A program made the translations under genes and the position numbers. A stretch of DNA of 64,000 nucleotides from Phenylobacterium aquaticum (lineage in GTDB: Bacteria > Pseudomonadota > Alphaproteobacteria > Caulobacterales > Caulobacteraceae). Of the stretch, positions 18,040-26,753 are shown piece by piece (positions within the stretch are counted from its first letter, which is position 1; every line of letters starts with the position of its first letter). The DNA is taken from assembly GCA_947378305.1 (NCBI GenBank), contig CANCJJ010000003.1:62001-126000 (forward strand), read 5' to 3'. The notes under the pieces are model-generated. The model made no database searches and was not told where the DNA came from. It was given only the letters and a program-made list of their open reading frames with translations.

Positions 18040-18827
18040 GAATACTGCTGACGAACGATGATGGCATTCATGCGGAGGGTCTGGTGTCGCTGGAGGCGAT
18101 TGCCCGGGCCTTGTCCGACGATATCTGGATCTGTGCGCCGGAATACGAGCAGTCCGGGGCCAGCCGCTCCTTGACCCTGGCCGAGCCCTTGCGTGTGCGC
18201 AAGGTCGGAGAGCGCAGATTTGCGACCACCGGAACTCCTACAGACTGCGTCATGCTGGCCGTGACCGAGCTGATGGGCGATGTCCGCCCGGACCTGGTGC
18301 TGTCGGGCGTCAATCGCGGGGCCAATCTGGCAGAGGACGTCACCATGTCCGGCACGGTCGCCGGGGCCATTGAGGGCATGGCGCTTGGCATACCGTCGAT
18401 TGCCCTTTCGCAAATGAGCTGGCCGGTCCCAGGCCACGCGGTGGCCGACCGGCCCTTGTTCGAGCCTGCGGAATATTTCGGTCCGGGAATCGTACGGCGC
18501 TTGCTGGACATCGGCTGGCCGTCGGATGTCATAATGAACATCAACTTTCCGTCGCGACCGATTGGAGACATTACAGAAGTCGAGGTTACTCGTCAGACCT
18601 TCCGTGACCTCCACGTCCGCCAGGCCCAAAGGCGAACCGACCCGCGTGGGCAGGAATATTTCTGGATGGGCTTCCGCCAGGAAAAATCGGCACCTGCGGA
18701 CGGGACAGACCTGAAGGCCATTTATGACGGAAAAATCTCCGTGACGCCGCTTCACATTGACCTCACCCACCTGGAAACCGTCCACAAACTCAGGGCGGTT
18801 CTGGGCGGTGCCCCGCCTCGGGGATAG
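18036..18827 (+). CDS. surE: 5'/3'-nucleotidase SurE
   Basis: This 263-residue survival protein begins at a TTG overlapping the serS stop (TTGA). The N-terminus [12 protein letters not shown] contains the metal-binding Asp8-Asp9 pair. [20 protein letters not shown] and L-S-G-V-N-R-G-A-N are the other conserved blocks. SurE dephosphorylates nucleoside 5'- and 3'-monophosphates and is commonly paired with pcm, as here, in stress and stationary-phase survival. No ATG would preserve the metal site, so the TTG start is well supported. Confidence 0.95.
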   Translation: MRILLTNDDGIHAEGLVSLEAIARALSDDIWICAPEYEQSGASRSLTLAEPLRVRKVGERRFATTGTPTDCVMLAVTELMGDVRPDLVLSGVNRGANLAEDVTMSGTVAGAIEGMALGIPSIALSQMSWPVPGHAVADRPLFEPAEYFGPGIVRRLLDIGWPSDVIMNINFPSRPIGDITEVEVTRQTFRDLHVRQAQRRTDPRGQEYFWMGFRQEKSAPADGTDLKAIYDGKISVTPLHIDLTHLETVHKLRAVLGGAPPRG

Positions 18828-18828
18828 C

Positions 18829-19491
18829 ATGGTGAAGAAACATCCCCATTCCGAAGCCGACCCTCGCCTGGCCAAGTTGATCTTGGCCCTGCGCAGCCAA
18901 GGTGTGACCGATCCACGGGTCCTTCAGGCGATTGAATCGACGCCTCGGGACATTTTTACGCCGGAACTGTTTCAGGAACGGGCCTTCGAAGATCAGGCCC
19001 TGCCGATTGCCTGCGGCCAGACCATCAGTCAGCCCTATATCGTCGGGCTAATGACCCAGGCCCTGCAACTTGAGTCCCGGGCCCGGGTACTGGAAATTGG
19101 CACGGGCTCTGGTTACCAGACGACAGTCCTCTCAAAGCTGGCGCGTCTGGTCTATACGGTCGAGCGGTACCGGACCCTGATGGCAGAAGCCGCAGGTCGG
19201 TTTAGCACCCTGGGGCTGACGAATGTGATTACCCGTTTTGGGGACGGGGGCCTTGGGTGGCAGGAACAGGCCCCGTTTGACCGGATCATGGTGACGGCAG
19301 CGGCCTCAGAGGCCCCCATGGCCCTCTTGGCCCAGCTGAAACCGAACGGTATTCTGGTGGCACCCGTTGGTCGAGGTCCTGTTCAGGTGCTTCAGCGTTA
19401 TGTTGGGGACGGGACAGGTGGTTTTGCCGTTGAGGACCTGACCGAGGTAAGGTTTGTCCCCCTATTATCTGGCGTCGCGCGCGAGCAATGA
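18829..19491 (+). CDS. pcm: Protein-L-isoaspartate O-methyltransferase
   Basis: The ATG at 18829 is one base after the surE stop. The longer in-frame reading would start inside surE and add 24 residues with no family similarity. The 220-residue enzyme has V-L-E-I-G-T-G-S-G-Y-Q (SAM-binding motif I), preceded by A-C-G-Q-T-I-S-Q-P-Y-I-V-G-L-M-T, a diagnostic PCMT segment. It methylates isoaspartyl residues so that damaged proteins can be repaired. It ends the plus-strand run; the DipM-like gene begins 103 bp later. Confidence 0.95.
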   Translation: MVKKHPHSEADPRLAKLILALRSQGVTDPRVLQAIESTPRDIFTPELFQERAFEDQALPIACGQTISQPYIVGLMTQALQLESRARVLEIGTGSGYQTTVLSKLARLVYTVERYRTLMAEAAGRFSTLGLTNVITRFGDGGLGWQEQAPFDRIMVTAAASEAPMALLAQLKPNGILVAPVGRGPVQVLQRYVGDGTGGFAVEDLTEVRFVPLLSGVAREQ

Positions 19492-19594
19492 TAGCGGTCG
19501 TCTAAAATGTGACGTTTTTGTGGGTTGAGGTGAGGGTGGAAGGCGTGGTCTACCCCTTACGCTCGACAGTGTTTTAATTCCGGCCGGAGCGGCG

Positions 19595-21757
19595 ATGACG
19601 CAATTCCCTAACCGAGCAATGCTTATTCTGGTAGCCAGCACTGCGCTTGCGGGCATGCCTGCCCTGGCTCAGGGCATGGTTCCCAATTTTCCGATTCGGG
19701 CCGCATCTGTTGCGGCTCAGCCGACGGTTGAGCCTGATCGCGCCGCTGAACGTGCATTGCCGGCACCGGTTGCCGTAGAAAGCCGCCCCTTGGGGGATGC
19801 TCGGCCCGCTCAGGTCTTGGTCGAACCCGCGCTGAGATCAGACCCACCGGTGGTCCTCGCCGCGAATACCCCTAAGCGGCGTGCTGCCCCGGTCGAAAAG
19901 GCTGCATCCGTTGATGCGACAGAGACCTATGCGGTCAAACGCGGGGATACGCTCGCAAGTATCGCCCGGAGTGTTGGCACGGATATCAAGACCCTCGCCG
20001 GGCTGAACGACCTTGCGTCACCCTATCGGCTGACTGCCGGGCAGGTTCTGAAGATTTCGGCCAAGGAAGCTGTCGTTGAGCCTGCAAGGGCCTCTGCATC
20101 AAAGGCCTCGCCCGCAAAAGACTATGTCGTTGTGCGGGGCGACAGTCTCTACGCCATCGCCAAGCGATTTGGTCTCAAGATCGATGATCTGGTCGCGGCG
20201 AATAACCTCAAGCCAGGTGCAGGCCTTGCGGCTGGAATGCATCTGGTGATTCCGGGTCAGGGGGAGGCTCCGGCAGCGGCTGGCGCGAAGGCTTCATCTC
20301 GCCCGGTTAAACCTGAACCCGCCGCCGAGGCCCGCGTTTCCGGGCGTCTGGTCACCCAGTCGGTCGCAGGATCGGTTCACAAGGTTCGCAAGGGCGAGAC
20401 GGTCGACAAGATCGCGGACGATATGGGGCTGTCTCGTAAGGAACTGGCCCAGATCAATGGTCTCAAGCCACCCTATGCCCTGAAAATTGGGCAGGTCCTG
20501 GAAGGGGCTCCGGTCAAACAAACCGTCTATGTCACGGTTGAAGGCGACAGCCTTGCCCTGGTCGCCAGTCGCTTTGGCGTTTCGCCCTCCAGCCTGGCTC
20601 GGACCAATGGTCTAAAGGCCGCGGCACGTTTGCGGATTGGGACACGGCTGACCTTGCCAAAGGGCTACAAGGATCATGGTTCGGTCGTCATCGAAGCCCC
20701 TGAAGAGCCTGCTGCGTCTACCCCCTCCAGTCGCGCCAATGAGAGCCGCACCGAGCCGGAGCCGTCTGCGGCGGAACCTGCGGGGCGCACGTCCCAGATG
20801 CGGGTCACGGGCCGGCTTGTCGAGTTTGCGGGCAAGCCTTCGGTGCATAAGGTTCGCAAGGGCGATACGGTCGACGAGATTGCCGCCGACATGGGGCTTT
20901 CCCGTTCAGAACTCGCCAAGGCGAACAAGCTAAAGCCGCCATATGCTCTTCGCCTGGGCCAGCGCCTGGTGGGTCCGCCTGAGCGGCTCAAGGGCTATGT
21001 GACGGTTGAAGGCGATACGCTTGATCTGGTTGCCCGCCGCTTCAGTGTCACTGGCCGCGCATTGGCTTCGGCCAATGGTCTGAAACCGTCAGCCACAATC
21101 CGGGCCGGACGTCGCCTGACCCTGCCGGATGGCTATCGTGATCGTGGACCTATCCGGGAGGCTATTCGTCCCACGGTTGAACCTGCTGCGCGCACCTATG
21201 CCCGACCAACTGAAGCAAGCGAGTCGTCTCCGTCTGTCGGGGCCACAACGGCACCGGTTGTTCGCCCGGTCACGCCGCCAACCAGCTATAACCGTCCTGT
21301 GACGCCCCCCCCCACAACCACGACTTCGGCGCTTACGGACGCGCAGATTTCCGCCATGGGTCTTGGCCGCTTCAACTGGCCCCTGCGAGGGGAAATCCTG
21401 TCCGACTTTGGTCCCAAGGGCACCGGCCAGCGCAATGATGGTCTCAACATCAAGGCCGCCCTCGGTGACCCCGTACGCTCGGCTGCTGACGGAGATGTGG
21501 TCTATGCGGGCAATCAGGTCCCGGGCTTTGGCAATCTCGTGCTGATCAAGCACGCTGACGGCTGGGTGACCGCCTATGGCCACCTGAACAAGATCGCCGT
21601 GAAGATTCAGCAGAAGGTCACCCAGGGCCAGGTTATCGGCGACGCGGGTCAGACCGGTGAAGTCACGGAGCCCCAGTTGCACTTTGAGGTTCGTTACGCG
21701 CCCTCGCCAACGGAGCGGGCACGTCCGGTGTCACCCCAGCTGGTCTTGAGCAAGTAG
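19595..21757 (+). CDS. dipM: DipM-like cell-division protein: six LysM domains plus degenerate LytM/M23 domain
   Basis: The 720-residue exported protein has a signal peptide (about residues 1-26, ending A-L-A-Q), six LysM domains (starting near residues 109, 172, 262, 308, 418 and 463), a Pro/Thr-rich linker and a C-terminal LytM/M23 domain (about residues 590-715). The zinc site is broken: the usual H-x-x-x-D is R-N-D-G-L-N, and the usual H-x-H is Q-L-H, while Y-G-H is retained. It is therefore probably a non-catalytic amidase activator, like Caulobacter DipM. LysM domains 3-4 and 5-6 form a tandem duplication. GGAG precedes the ATG by about 7 bp. The neighbours (surE-pcm upstream, DUF815 and yajC-secDF downstream) fit what I recall of the Caulobacter dipM locus. 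Confidence 0.82.
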   Translation: MTQFPNRAMLILVASTALAGMPALAQGMVPNFPIRAASVAAQPTVEPDRAAERALPAPVAVESRPLGDARPAQVLVEPALRSDPPVVLAANTPKRRAAPVEKAASVDATETYAVKRGDTLASIARSVGTDIKTLAGLNDLASPYRLTAGQVLKISAKEAVVEPARASASKASPAKDYVVVRGDSLYAIAKRFGLKIDDLVAANNLKPGAGLAAGMHLVIPGQGEAPAAAGAKASSRPVKPEPAAEARVSGRLVTQSVAGSVHKVRKGETVDKIADDMGLSRKELAQINGLKPPYALKIGQVLEGAPVKQTVYVTVEGDSLALVASRFGVSPSSLARTNGLKAAARLRIGTRLTLPKGYKDHGSVVIEAPEEPAASTPSSRANESRTEPEPSAAEPAGRTSQMRVTGRLVEFAGKPSVHKVRKGDTVDEIAADMGLSRSELAKANKLKPPYALRLGQRLVGPPERLKGYVTVEGDTLDLVARRFSVTGRALASANGLKPSATIRAGRRLTLPDGYRDRGPIREAIRPTVEPAARTYARPTEASESSPSVGATTAPVVRPVTPPTSYNRPVTPPPTTTTSALTDAQISAMGLGRFNWPLRGEILSDFGPKGTGQRNDGLNIKAALGDPVRSAADGDVVYAGNQVPGFGNLVLIKHADGWVTAYGHLNKIAVKIQQKVTQGQVIGDAGQTGEVTEPQLHFEVRYAPSPTERARPVSPQLVLSK
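20336..20680 (+). repeat. LysM-pair repeat, copy A (LysM 3-4)
   Basis: Residues 248-362 of the DipM-like protein: 115 residues from V-S-G-R-L-V to K-G-Y-K-D-H-G. It aligns without gaps to copy B, 468 bp downstream, including the identical stretches S-V-H-K-V-R-K-G and L-K-P-P-Y-A-L. Confidence 0.85.
20804..21148 (+). repeat. LysM-pair repeat, copy B (LysM 5-6)
   Basis: Residues 404-518 of the DipM-like protein, colinear with copy A and of the same 115-residue length (V-T-G-R-L-V to D-G-Y-R-D-R-G). The two copies are separated by a 41-residue Glu/Pro/Ser-rich linker. Confidence 0.85.
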
Positions 21758-21759
21758 GA

Positions 21760-22599
21760 TCAGAAGGGTAGGGGCTTGCCCAGGTCCCCGGCCAGATCGC
21801 GGATGAACTGCCAGGCGACCCGTCCTGAGCGGCTTCCCCGGGCCTGAGCCCATTGCAGGGCCCGGCGATCCAGATCTGGGACCAGCAGGTCAAACTGTGC
21901 GGCATAGCCGGTTACGGCAGCAAGATAGGTCGGCTGGTCCATGGGCGGGAACCCGATCCAGAGGCCGAAACGGTCTGACACGCTGATTTCTTCCTCGGCG
22001 TCCTCGGCGTTCGCAATCAGGCCCCGATCTTCGACATGGCCGCGCGGCATGAGGTGGCGGCGATTTGACGTTGCCAGGAAGAGCACGTTGTCCGGCGGAC
22101 CCGAGACGCCCCCTTCCAAGGCCGATTTCAGGGCCTTGGCCGCCTCCGCCCCGTCCTCAAAGGACAGGTCATCGCAAAGGACCACAAAGCGCTCGGGCCT
22201 GAGCCGGAGGGTATCAAACAGATCCGGTAAATCCGTCACCTGATCCCGGTCGATTTCCAGAAGTTTCAGATTTGGTTGGTCCGCTGCGACGGCCATGAAG
22301 GCCGCCTTGGCCATGGAGCTTTTGCCCGTGCCCCTCACACCCCATAGCAGGACATGGTTTGCGGGCAGGGCGCTGGCAAAGCGTCGCAGGTTTTCTACGA
22401 GTCGATCCCGCTGCCGCTCGACCCCGACCAGGGAGGCCAGGTCCAGCTTGTAATCCGGGGCGGGAAGGAAGTGGCCAGTCTTCGGGTCATGGCGAAACAG
22501 GCGGGCGACGGCGAAGTCCGGCGCGGGGCGCGGGGGCGGGGCTATTCGCTCCAGGGCCTCGGCAATGCGCTCAAGGGTAGATTTCAGGTCAGATGTCAT
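21760..22599 (-). CDS. DUF815 family ATP-binding protein (AAA+-like)
   Basis: I use the ATG at 22599 (M-T-S-D-L-K-S-T-L-E-R-I). The longer in-frame reading adds 22 residues without similarity. The 279-residue protein has a Walker A motif (G-V-R-G-T-G-K-S-S) near residue 90, a Walker B (F-V-V-L-C-D-D-L-S-F-E) and a sensor-like segment (F-L-A-T-S-N-R-R-H). This places it in the DUF815 family of AAA+-like ATPases, whose function is unknown. The C-terminus has A-R-G-S-R-S-G-R-V-A-W-Q-F-I, also typical. It is tail-to-tail with dipM and divergent from yajC. Confidence 0.88.
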   Translation of the reverse strand: MTSDLKSTLERIAEALERIAPPPRPAPDFAVARLFRHDPKTGHFLPAPDYKLDLASLVGVERQRDRLVENLRRFASALPANHVLLWGVRGTGKSSMAKAAFMAVAADQPNLKLLEIDRDQVTDLPDLFDTLRLRPERFVVLCDDLSFEDGAEAAKALKSALEGGVSGPPDNVLFLATSNRRHLMPRGHVEDRGLIANAEDAEEEISVSDRFGLWIGFPPMDQPTYLAAVTGYAAQFDLLVPDLDRRALQWAQARGSRSGRVAWQFIRDLAGDLGKPLPF

Positions 22600-22713
22600 A
22601 ATCAAGCTGATTAACGGGTTCTGGTTCCATTGCAAAATCAGGGACGAACGCCTAGCTTCCGGCAACCTTGATGGGTGAACGCCCCTGCGTCATCCCGGAA
22701 CTCTGGAGAGGCT

Positions 22714-23073
22714 ATGTTTGCCACCCCCGCTTTTGCTCAAACGGTCGGCGCTGCCGGTGCTGCCGGTCCCGGTGGGCTTCAGGAAATGCTGCTGCAATTC
22801 GCGCCCCTGATCGGCCTGATCGTTCTGTTCTATTTCCTGATGATCCGCCCACAGCAGCAGCGCATGAAGCAGCATCAACAAATGATCTCGAACGTGAAGC
22901 GCAATGATACGGTCGTGCTGTCGTCTGGGGTGATTGGCAAGATTGTGCGGGTTGAGGACAAGGAAGTGGGCCTGGAGATCGCTCAGGGCGTCACCATCAA
23001 GGTCGTGAAGACCATGATCTCGGATGTTCGGACCCGTGGCGAGCCTGCGCCAGCGAACGACGCCAAGGTCTAG
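22714..23073 (+). CDS. yajC: Preprotein translocase subunit YajC
   Basis: The ATG at 22714 is preceded by GGAGAG at 5 bp; the frame is open 13 codons further back to a GTG, but that extension has no support. The 119-residue protein has one membrane helix (P-L-I-G-L-I-V-L-F-Y-F-L-M-I) followed directly by R-P-Q-Q-Q-R-M-K-Q-H, the YajC signature, and a small C-terminal beta domain with G-V-I-G-K-I-V-R-V. It associates with SecDF and the SecYEG channel. secD begins 11 bp after its stop. Confidence 0.95.
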   Translation: MFATPAFAQTVGAAGAAGPGGLQEMLLQFAPLIGLIVLFYFLMIRPQQQRMKQHQQMISNVKRNDTVVLSSGVIGKIVRVEDKEVGLEIAQGVTIKVVKTMISDVRTRGEPAPANDAKV

Positions 23074-23084
23074 GCGTCTCATCC

Positions 23085-24677
23085 ATGATTGCGTCCTCGC
23101 GCTGGAAGACACTCGCCGTTCTTGCTGCCGTTATTTTTGGGGTGCTGTTCACCCTTCCCAACGTGCTGCCTGCGTCCGTGCGCGACTCGCTTCCGGCCTT
23201 CCTGCCCAGAAAGACCCTGAACCTTGGCCTCGATCTGCAAGGGGGCTCCCAGCTTCTTCTATCGGTCAATACCCAGGCCTTGAAGGCGGAGAAGACCACC
23301 AACCTCATCGAGGATACGCGAACCAGCCTGCGCGACGGTGGCATTGACTTCACGGATCTCGGCCAGGTTCAGGACGCCGTTTTCGTCCGGATTACCGATC
23401 CCGCCAAGCTGTCTGAGGCAGCGAACCTCCTGCGCAAGGAGGTCGGGGCTCCCCTGCCGTCGGGTGCCGGGCGAGACGTGACGATTGCCCAGACACCGGA
23501 TCAGCGCCTGAAGATGAGCTTTTCCGATCAGGCCATGGCGGCCGAAGCTGGCCGGGCCGTGGACCAGTCAATTGAAATCATCCGTCGCCGGATTGACGCC
23601 CTTGGCACCAAGGAGCCCGTTATCCAGCGTCAGGGTGTCGACCGCATCGTGGTTCAGGCTCCGGGTGAGAGCGATCCTGAAAAGCTGAAGAACATTATTG
23701 GCCAGACGGCCAAGCTGACCTTCCAGATGGTGGACGATTCGGTTTCCCTGGAAGAGGCAGCCCAGGGGCGTGTCCCTCCGGGATCTGTAATCCTGCCCAA
23801 CCAGGACGGCGCTCCCCTTCTGGTCAAGAAGCGGGCCCTGGTGGATGGCGGCATGTTGACCGACGCCCGCCAGGGATTTGATTCCCAAACCGGCCAGGCC
23901 ATCGTTCAGTTCCGCTTCAATGGTCAGGGAGCCAAGCGGTTCGGGGATGCAACCGCAAACAATATCGGCAAGCGCTTTGCCATTGTCCTGGATGGAAAGA
24001 TTATTTCCGCGCCGGTCATCCAGGGTGCGATCACCGGGGGATCGGGTCAGATCACCGGAAACTTCACACCTGAGTCTGCAAACAATCTCGCGATCCTGCT
24101 GCGGGCAGGGGCCCTGCCTGCCCCGCTGACGGTTGAACAACAGAATACCGTGGGGGCTGAACTCGGGGCCGATGCCGTTCGGGCCGGTACGATTTCGCTG
24201 GCCATTGGGGCGGTGGCCATCTTCGTTTTCATCATCCTGGCCTATGGCCTGTTTGGCGTCTTCGCCGCCATTGCCCTGGCGATCAATGTTCTGCTGATTT
24301 TTGGGGCCATGTCCCTGGTTCAGGCCACCCTGACCTTCCCCGGCATTGCGGGCCTGATCCTGACCCTCGCCGTCGCCGTGGACGCCAATGTGCTGATCTA
24401 TGAGCGGGTGCGTGACGAGGCCCAGGCGGGTCGATCCCCGCTATCGGCCCTGGAGGTCGGTTACCAACGCGCCCTGGTGTCCATTGTCGATGCGAACATA
24501 ACGAGCGCGATTTCAGCCTTCATCATGTTTTCCTTCGGAGCCGGCGCGGTGAAGGGCTTTGCCTGGACCCTGCTGATCGGCGTCATCACCTCGGTGTTTA
24601 CGGCGGTCGTGATTACCCAATTGCTGATCGGCTGGTGGTATCGTGCCACCAAGCCCAAAGCCCTGCCGATCGTCTAG
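23085..24677 (+). CDS. secD: Protein translocase subunit SecD
   Basis: The 530-residue RND-type membrane protein has an N-terminal helix, then L-G-L-D-L-Q-G-G-S-Q, a large periplasmic P1 domain with I-E-I-I-R-R-R-I-D-A-L-G-T, and the conserved L-L-R-A-G-A-L-P-A-P-L. It ends with five C-terminal membrane helices containing V-D-A-N-V-L-I-Y-E-R-V-R-D-E. SecD and SecF use the proton gradient to pull exported proteins through SecYEG. It is in an operon with yajC and secF. Confidence 0.97.
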   Translation: MIASSRWKTLAVLAAVIFGVLFTLPNVLPASVRDSLPAFLPRKTLNLGLDLQGGSQLLLSVNTQALKAEKTTNLIEDTRTSLRDGGIDFTDLGQVQDAVFVRITDPAKLSEAANLLRKEVGAPLPSGAGRDVTIAQTPDQRLKMSFSDQAMAAEAGRAVDQSIEIIRRRIDALGTKEPVIQRQGVDRIVVQAPGESDPEKLKNIIGQTAKLTFQMVDDSVSLEEAAQGRVPPGSVILPNQDGAPLLVKKRALVDGGMLTDARQGFDSQTGQAIVQFRFNGQGAKRFGDATANNIGKRFAIVLDGKIISAPVIQGAITGGSGQITGNFTPESANNLAILLRAGALPAPLTVEQQNTVGAELGADAVRAGTISLAIGAVAIFVFIILAYGLFGVFAAIALAINVLLIFGAMSLVQATLTFPGIAGLILTLAVAVDANVLIYERVRDEAQAGRSPLSALEVGYQRALVSIVDANITSAISAFIMFSFGAGAVKGFAWTLLIGVITSVFTAVVITQLLIGWWYRATKPKALPIV

Positions 24678-24685
24678 AGGCGCAC

Positions 24686-25627
24686 ATGTCCTGGCCACTC
24701 ATCCGTAACCTGCCCCGGGAATTCCACTTCAATTTCGTGGGATATGCTCCGCTGGCCGCCGCCCTGTCCGCGCTTCTGATCGTGGGAACCTGCGTGTCCT
24801 TTGTCACCAAGGGCATGAATATGGGGATCGACTTCGTTGGCGGTGCCATTATCGAGGTCCAGACCCCTGGCCCCCTGTCTACAGTCGCCCTTGAGCATAC
24901 CCTGGCGCGTTCCGGCGGCATTGACCCCCACGTCCAGGCGATTGGGGATACGAACGGGGCAACGGTTCGCTTCCGGGTGCCCAAGACGGGCGACATCAAT
25001 GTCACGACGCAAAAGGTCAAGACGGCCCTGGTCAGCGAATATCCGGGCATTGTCATCAAGCGGGCCGAGACTGTCGGCGGCCGGGTGTCTGATGAGCTCA
25101 AGGTTTCCGGAGCCAAGGCCCTGGGCATAGCCCTGGTCCTGATGCTGCTCTACATCTGGGCACGGTTCCAGCTGCAGTTTGGGTTTGGGGCCGTGGTGGC
25201 CGTCCTGCACGACGTGGTCCTCACCCTGGGACTCTTGTCTGTCACCCAGCTTGAATTTTCTATGACCTCAATTGCCGCCCTGCTGACCGTGATCGGCTAT
25301 TCCATGAACGAAAAGGTCATCACCTTTGACCGGCTCAGGGAAAACCTGCGGAAATACAAGACGACCCCCTTGGGCGAGGTGATCAACCGGTCGGAAAACG
25401 AGCGATTGTCCCGGACCCTGATCACCGGCACGACAGCCGTCCTGGCCCTGGCCGGAGCCCTGTTCATGGGCGGGCCTGTCCTGTTCCCCCTGGTCTTCAC
25501 CATGGTGTTTGGAATTATCATCGGGACCTATTCCTCGATCTATGTCGCCCTGCCGATCATTCTCCTGTGGGGCGTGAAGCGGGATGACGAGGAAGCTGTT
25601 CCGCTCAAGCCCTATAACGCCCGCTAG
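24686..25627 (+). CDS. secF: Protein translocase subunit SecF
   Basis: The ATG at 24686 lies 8 bp after the secD stop with AGAGG just upstream; the longer frame would overlap secD by 43 bp. The 313-residue protein has an N-terminal helix, the segment G-M-N-M-G-I-D-F-V-G-G-A, and membrane helices containing I-G-Y-S-M-N-E-K-V-I-T-F-D-R-L-R-E-N, the SecF TM4 signature. It forms the SecDF complex with SecD. The next gene begins 6 bp after its stop. Confidence 0.96.
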   Translation: MSWPLIRNLPREFHFNFVGYAPLAAALSALLIVGTCVSFVTKGMNMGIDFVGGAIIEVQTPGPLSTVALEHTLARSGGIDPHVQAIGDTNGATVRFRVPKTGDINVTTQKVKTALVSEYPGIVIKRAETVGGRVSDELKVSGAKALGIALVLMLLYIWARFQLQFGFGAVVAVLHDVVLTLGLLSVTQLEFSMTSIAALLTVIGYSMNEKVITFDRLRENLRKYKTTPLGEVINRSENERLSRTLITGTTAVLALAGALFMGGPVLFPLVFTMVFGIIIGTYSSIYVALPIILLWGVKRDDEEAVPLKPYNAR

Positions 25628-25633
25628 TCTGCC

Positions 25634-25993
25634 ATGGCTCGCGACGCGCCGTCAGTCGATGCCTACGGGGACGGGGGATTTCGCCTTTCTGGCCAGCGCC
25701 ATGAGGGGTCTGTCCTGATCCTGCAAGACGTGGCTCAGGCCTGGTCTGTGACCCGGCTTTCGGAAATCACGCCCCAGAGTCTGGCCCCCGTGCTGGACCT
25801 CGGCCCACGTGAGGTGGAGTTCGTCCTGATGGGGATGGGCAGCGTCAATGCCCTGCCGCCCCGGGCCGTGCGCGATGCCCTGGCCGCCGCCGGGATCGGG
25901 CTGGAGTTTATGGACACACCAACGGCGGCCCGGCTGTACAATCTGTTGACCTCGGAAGGCCGTCGTCTGGCCGCCGCCCTCATCGCTATCTAG
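25634..25993 (+). CDS. Mth938/NDUFAF3-like domain protein
   Basis: This 119-residue protein has the single Mth938-like (DUF498) domain: Y-G-D-G-G-F-R-L-S-G near residue 11, the V-E-F-V-L-M-G-M-G segment in the centre and G-I-G-L-E-F-M-D-T-P-T-A-A-R-L-Y-N-L-L near the C-terminus. The mitochondrial member, NDUFAF3, is a complex I assembly factor. The bacterial role is less certain but is thought to be in membrane-protein or complex I assembly. It begins 6 bp after secF, so it belongs to the secDF transcript. A second complex-I-assembly-like gene lies 760 bp downstream. Confidence 0.85.
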   Translation: MARDAPSVDAYGDGGFRLSGQRHEGSVLILQDVAQAWSVTRLSEITPQSLAPVLDLGPREVEFVLMGMGSVNALPPRAVRDALAAAGIGLEFMDTPTAARLYNLLTSEGRRLAAALIAI

Positions 25994-26074
25994 TCCCGAA
26001 AAGCCCGGTCTTTGCGATCCCCGATAAAAGCCCTATGATTCTCCCAACAGATGAATCGCTAGGGAAAAGCGCCA

Positions 26075-26692
26075 ATGACCAAGATTTTCACGAACATGCT
26101 GTCGAACCTACGCAATACCGTCATTGTGAGTTCGGTCTTCGCCCTCATCATGATGGGCGGCTACATGCAGCACAATGGCGGACCTGATGCCATCTTCTTC
26201 CAGGGCGTTTTCCGCTTCCTGCACGTCTTGTTCGGTATCATGTGGATCGGTCTGCTCTACTATTTCAACTTCGTGCAAATCCGCAAAATGCCGGAAATTC
26301 CGGCCGAGCTGAAGCCGGCGGTCTCCAAGTACATCGCGCCGGAAGCCCTCTTCTGGTTCCGCTGGGCCGCCCTGTTCACCTGGGTGATGGGCGTCGTCCT
26401 GGCCTATAATCGCGGCTATCTGCTTCAGGCCTTCTCCGTGGGTGCCACGGAAGGCTTCTCCGTCCCGCAGCACACCTTTATAGGCGTCGGCATGTGGCTG
26501 GCCACGATCATGTTCTTCAATGTCTGGGTCTTTATCTGGCCCAACCAGAAGATCGCCCTGGGGATTGTGGACGGGGATGCGGACGCCAAGGCCAAGGCTG
26601 GCCGGACAGCCATGCTGTTCTCGCGCTTCAACACCTTCCTCTCCTTGCCCATGCTGGTCACCATGGCCATGAACCAGACGCTGTTTGGCTAA
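26075..26692 (+). CDS. PuuD-type (urate oxidase N-terminal domain) membrane protein
   Basis: The 205-residue multi-pass membrane protein has about five helices. The F-L-H-V-L-F-G-I-M-W-I-G segment, the central F-R-W-A-A-L-F-T-W and the late F-F-N-V-W-V-F-I-W-P-N-Q are typical of the membrane domain of PuuD-type urate hydroxylases. The full enzyme carries a C-terminal cytochrome c domain, which this protein lacks (no C-x-x-C-H). Databases often label such short forms urate hydroxylase PuuD, but nothing here shows urate oxidation. Histidines in the helices could bind haem. A strong intrinsic terminator begins 25 bp after the stop. Confidence 0.7.
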   Translation: MTKIFTNMLSNLRNTVIVSSVFALIMMGGYMQHNGGPDAIFFQGVFRFLHVLFGIMWIGLLYYFNFVQIRKMPEIPAELKPAVSKYIAPEALFWFRWAALFTWVMGVVLAYNRGYLLQAFSVGATEGFSVPQHTFIGVGMWLATIMFFNVWVFIWPNQKIALGIVDGDADAKAKAGRTAMLFSRFNTFLSLPMLVTMAMNQTLFG

Positions 26693-26716
26693 TCGCCAGA
26701 CCTTCTGAAACGTGAG

Positions 26717-26746
26717 GGCTCGCCAGGATCTGGCGAGCCTTTTCTT
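26717..26746 (+). terminator. Intrinsic terminator after the PuuD-type gene
   Basis: A perfect 10-bp stem (GGCTCGCCAG / CTGGCGAGCC) with a 3-nt loop at 26717-26739 is followed by TTTTCTT at 26740-26746. It is the clearest intrinsic terminator in the window. It lies directly before the ATG (26754) of the next gene. Confidence 0.9.
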
Positions 26747-26753
26747 ATCCAAG

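Noticed and set aside
19595-21757. Active M23 endopeptidase
   Set aside because: Two of the three histidine or aspartate ligand positions are substituted, so catalytic activity is not supported.
26075-26692. HemJ (protoporphyrinogen oxidase) as an alternative call
   Set aside because: Small multi-helix membrane protein with His, but the F-F-N-V-W-V-F-I-W-P pattern and length fit the PuuD membrane domain better.
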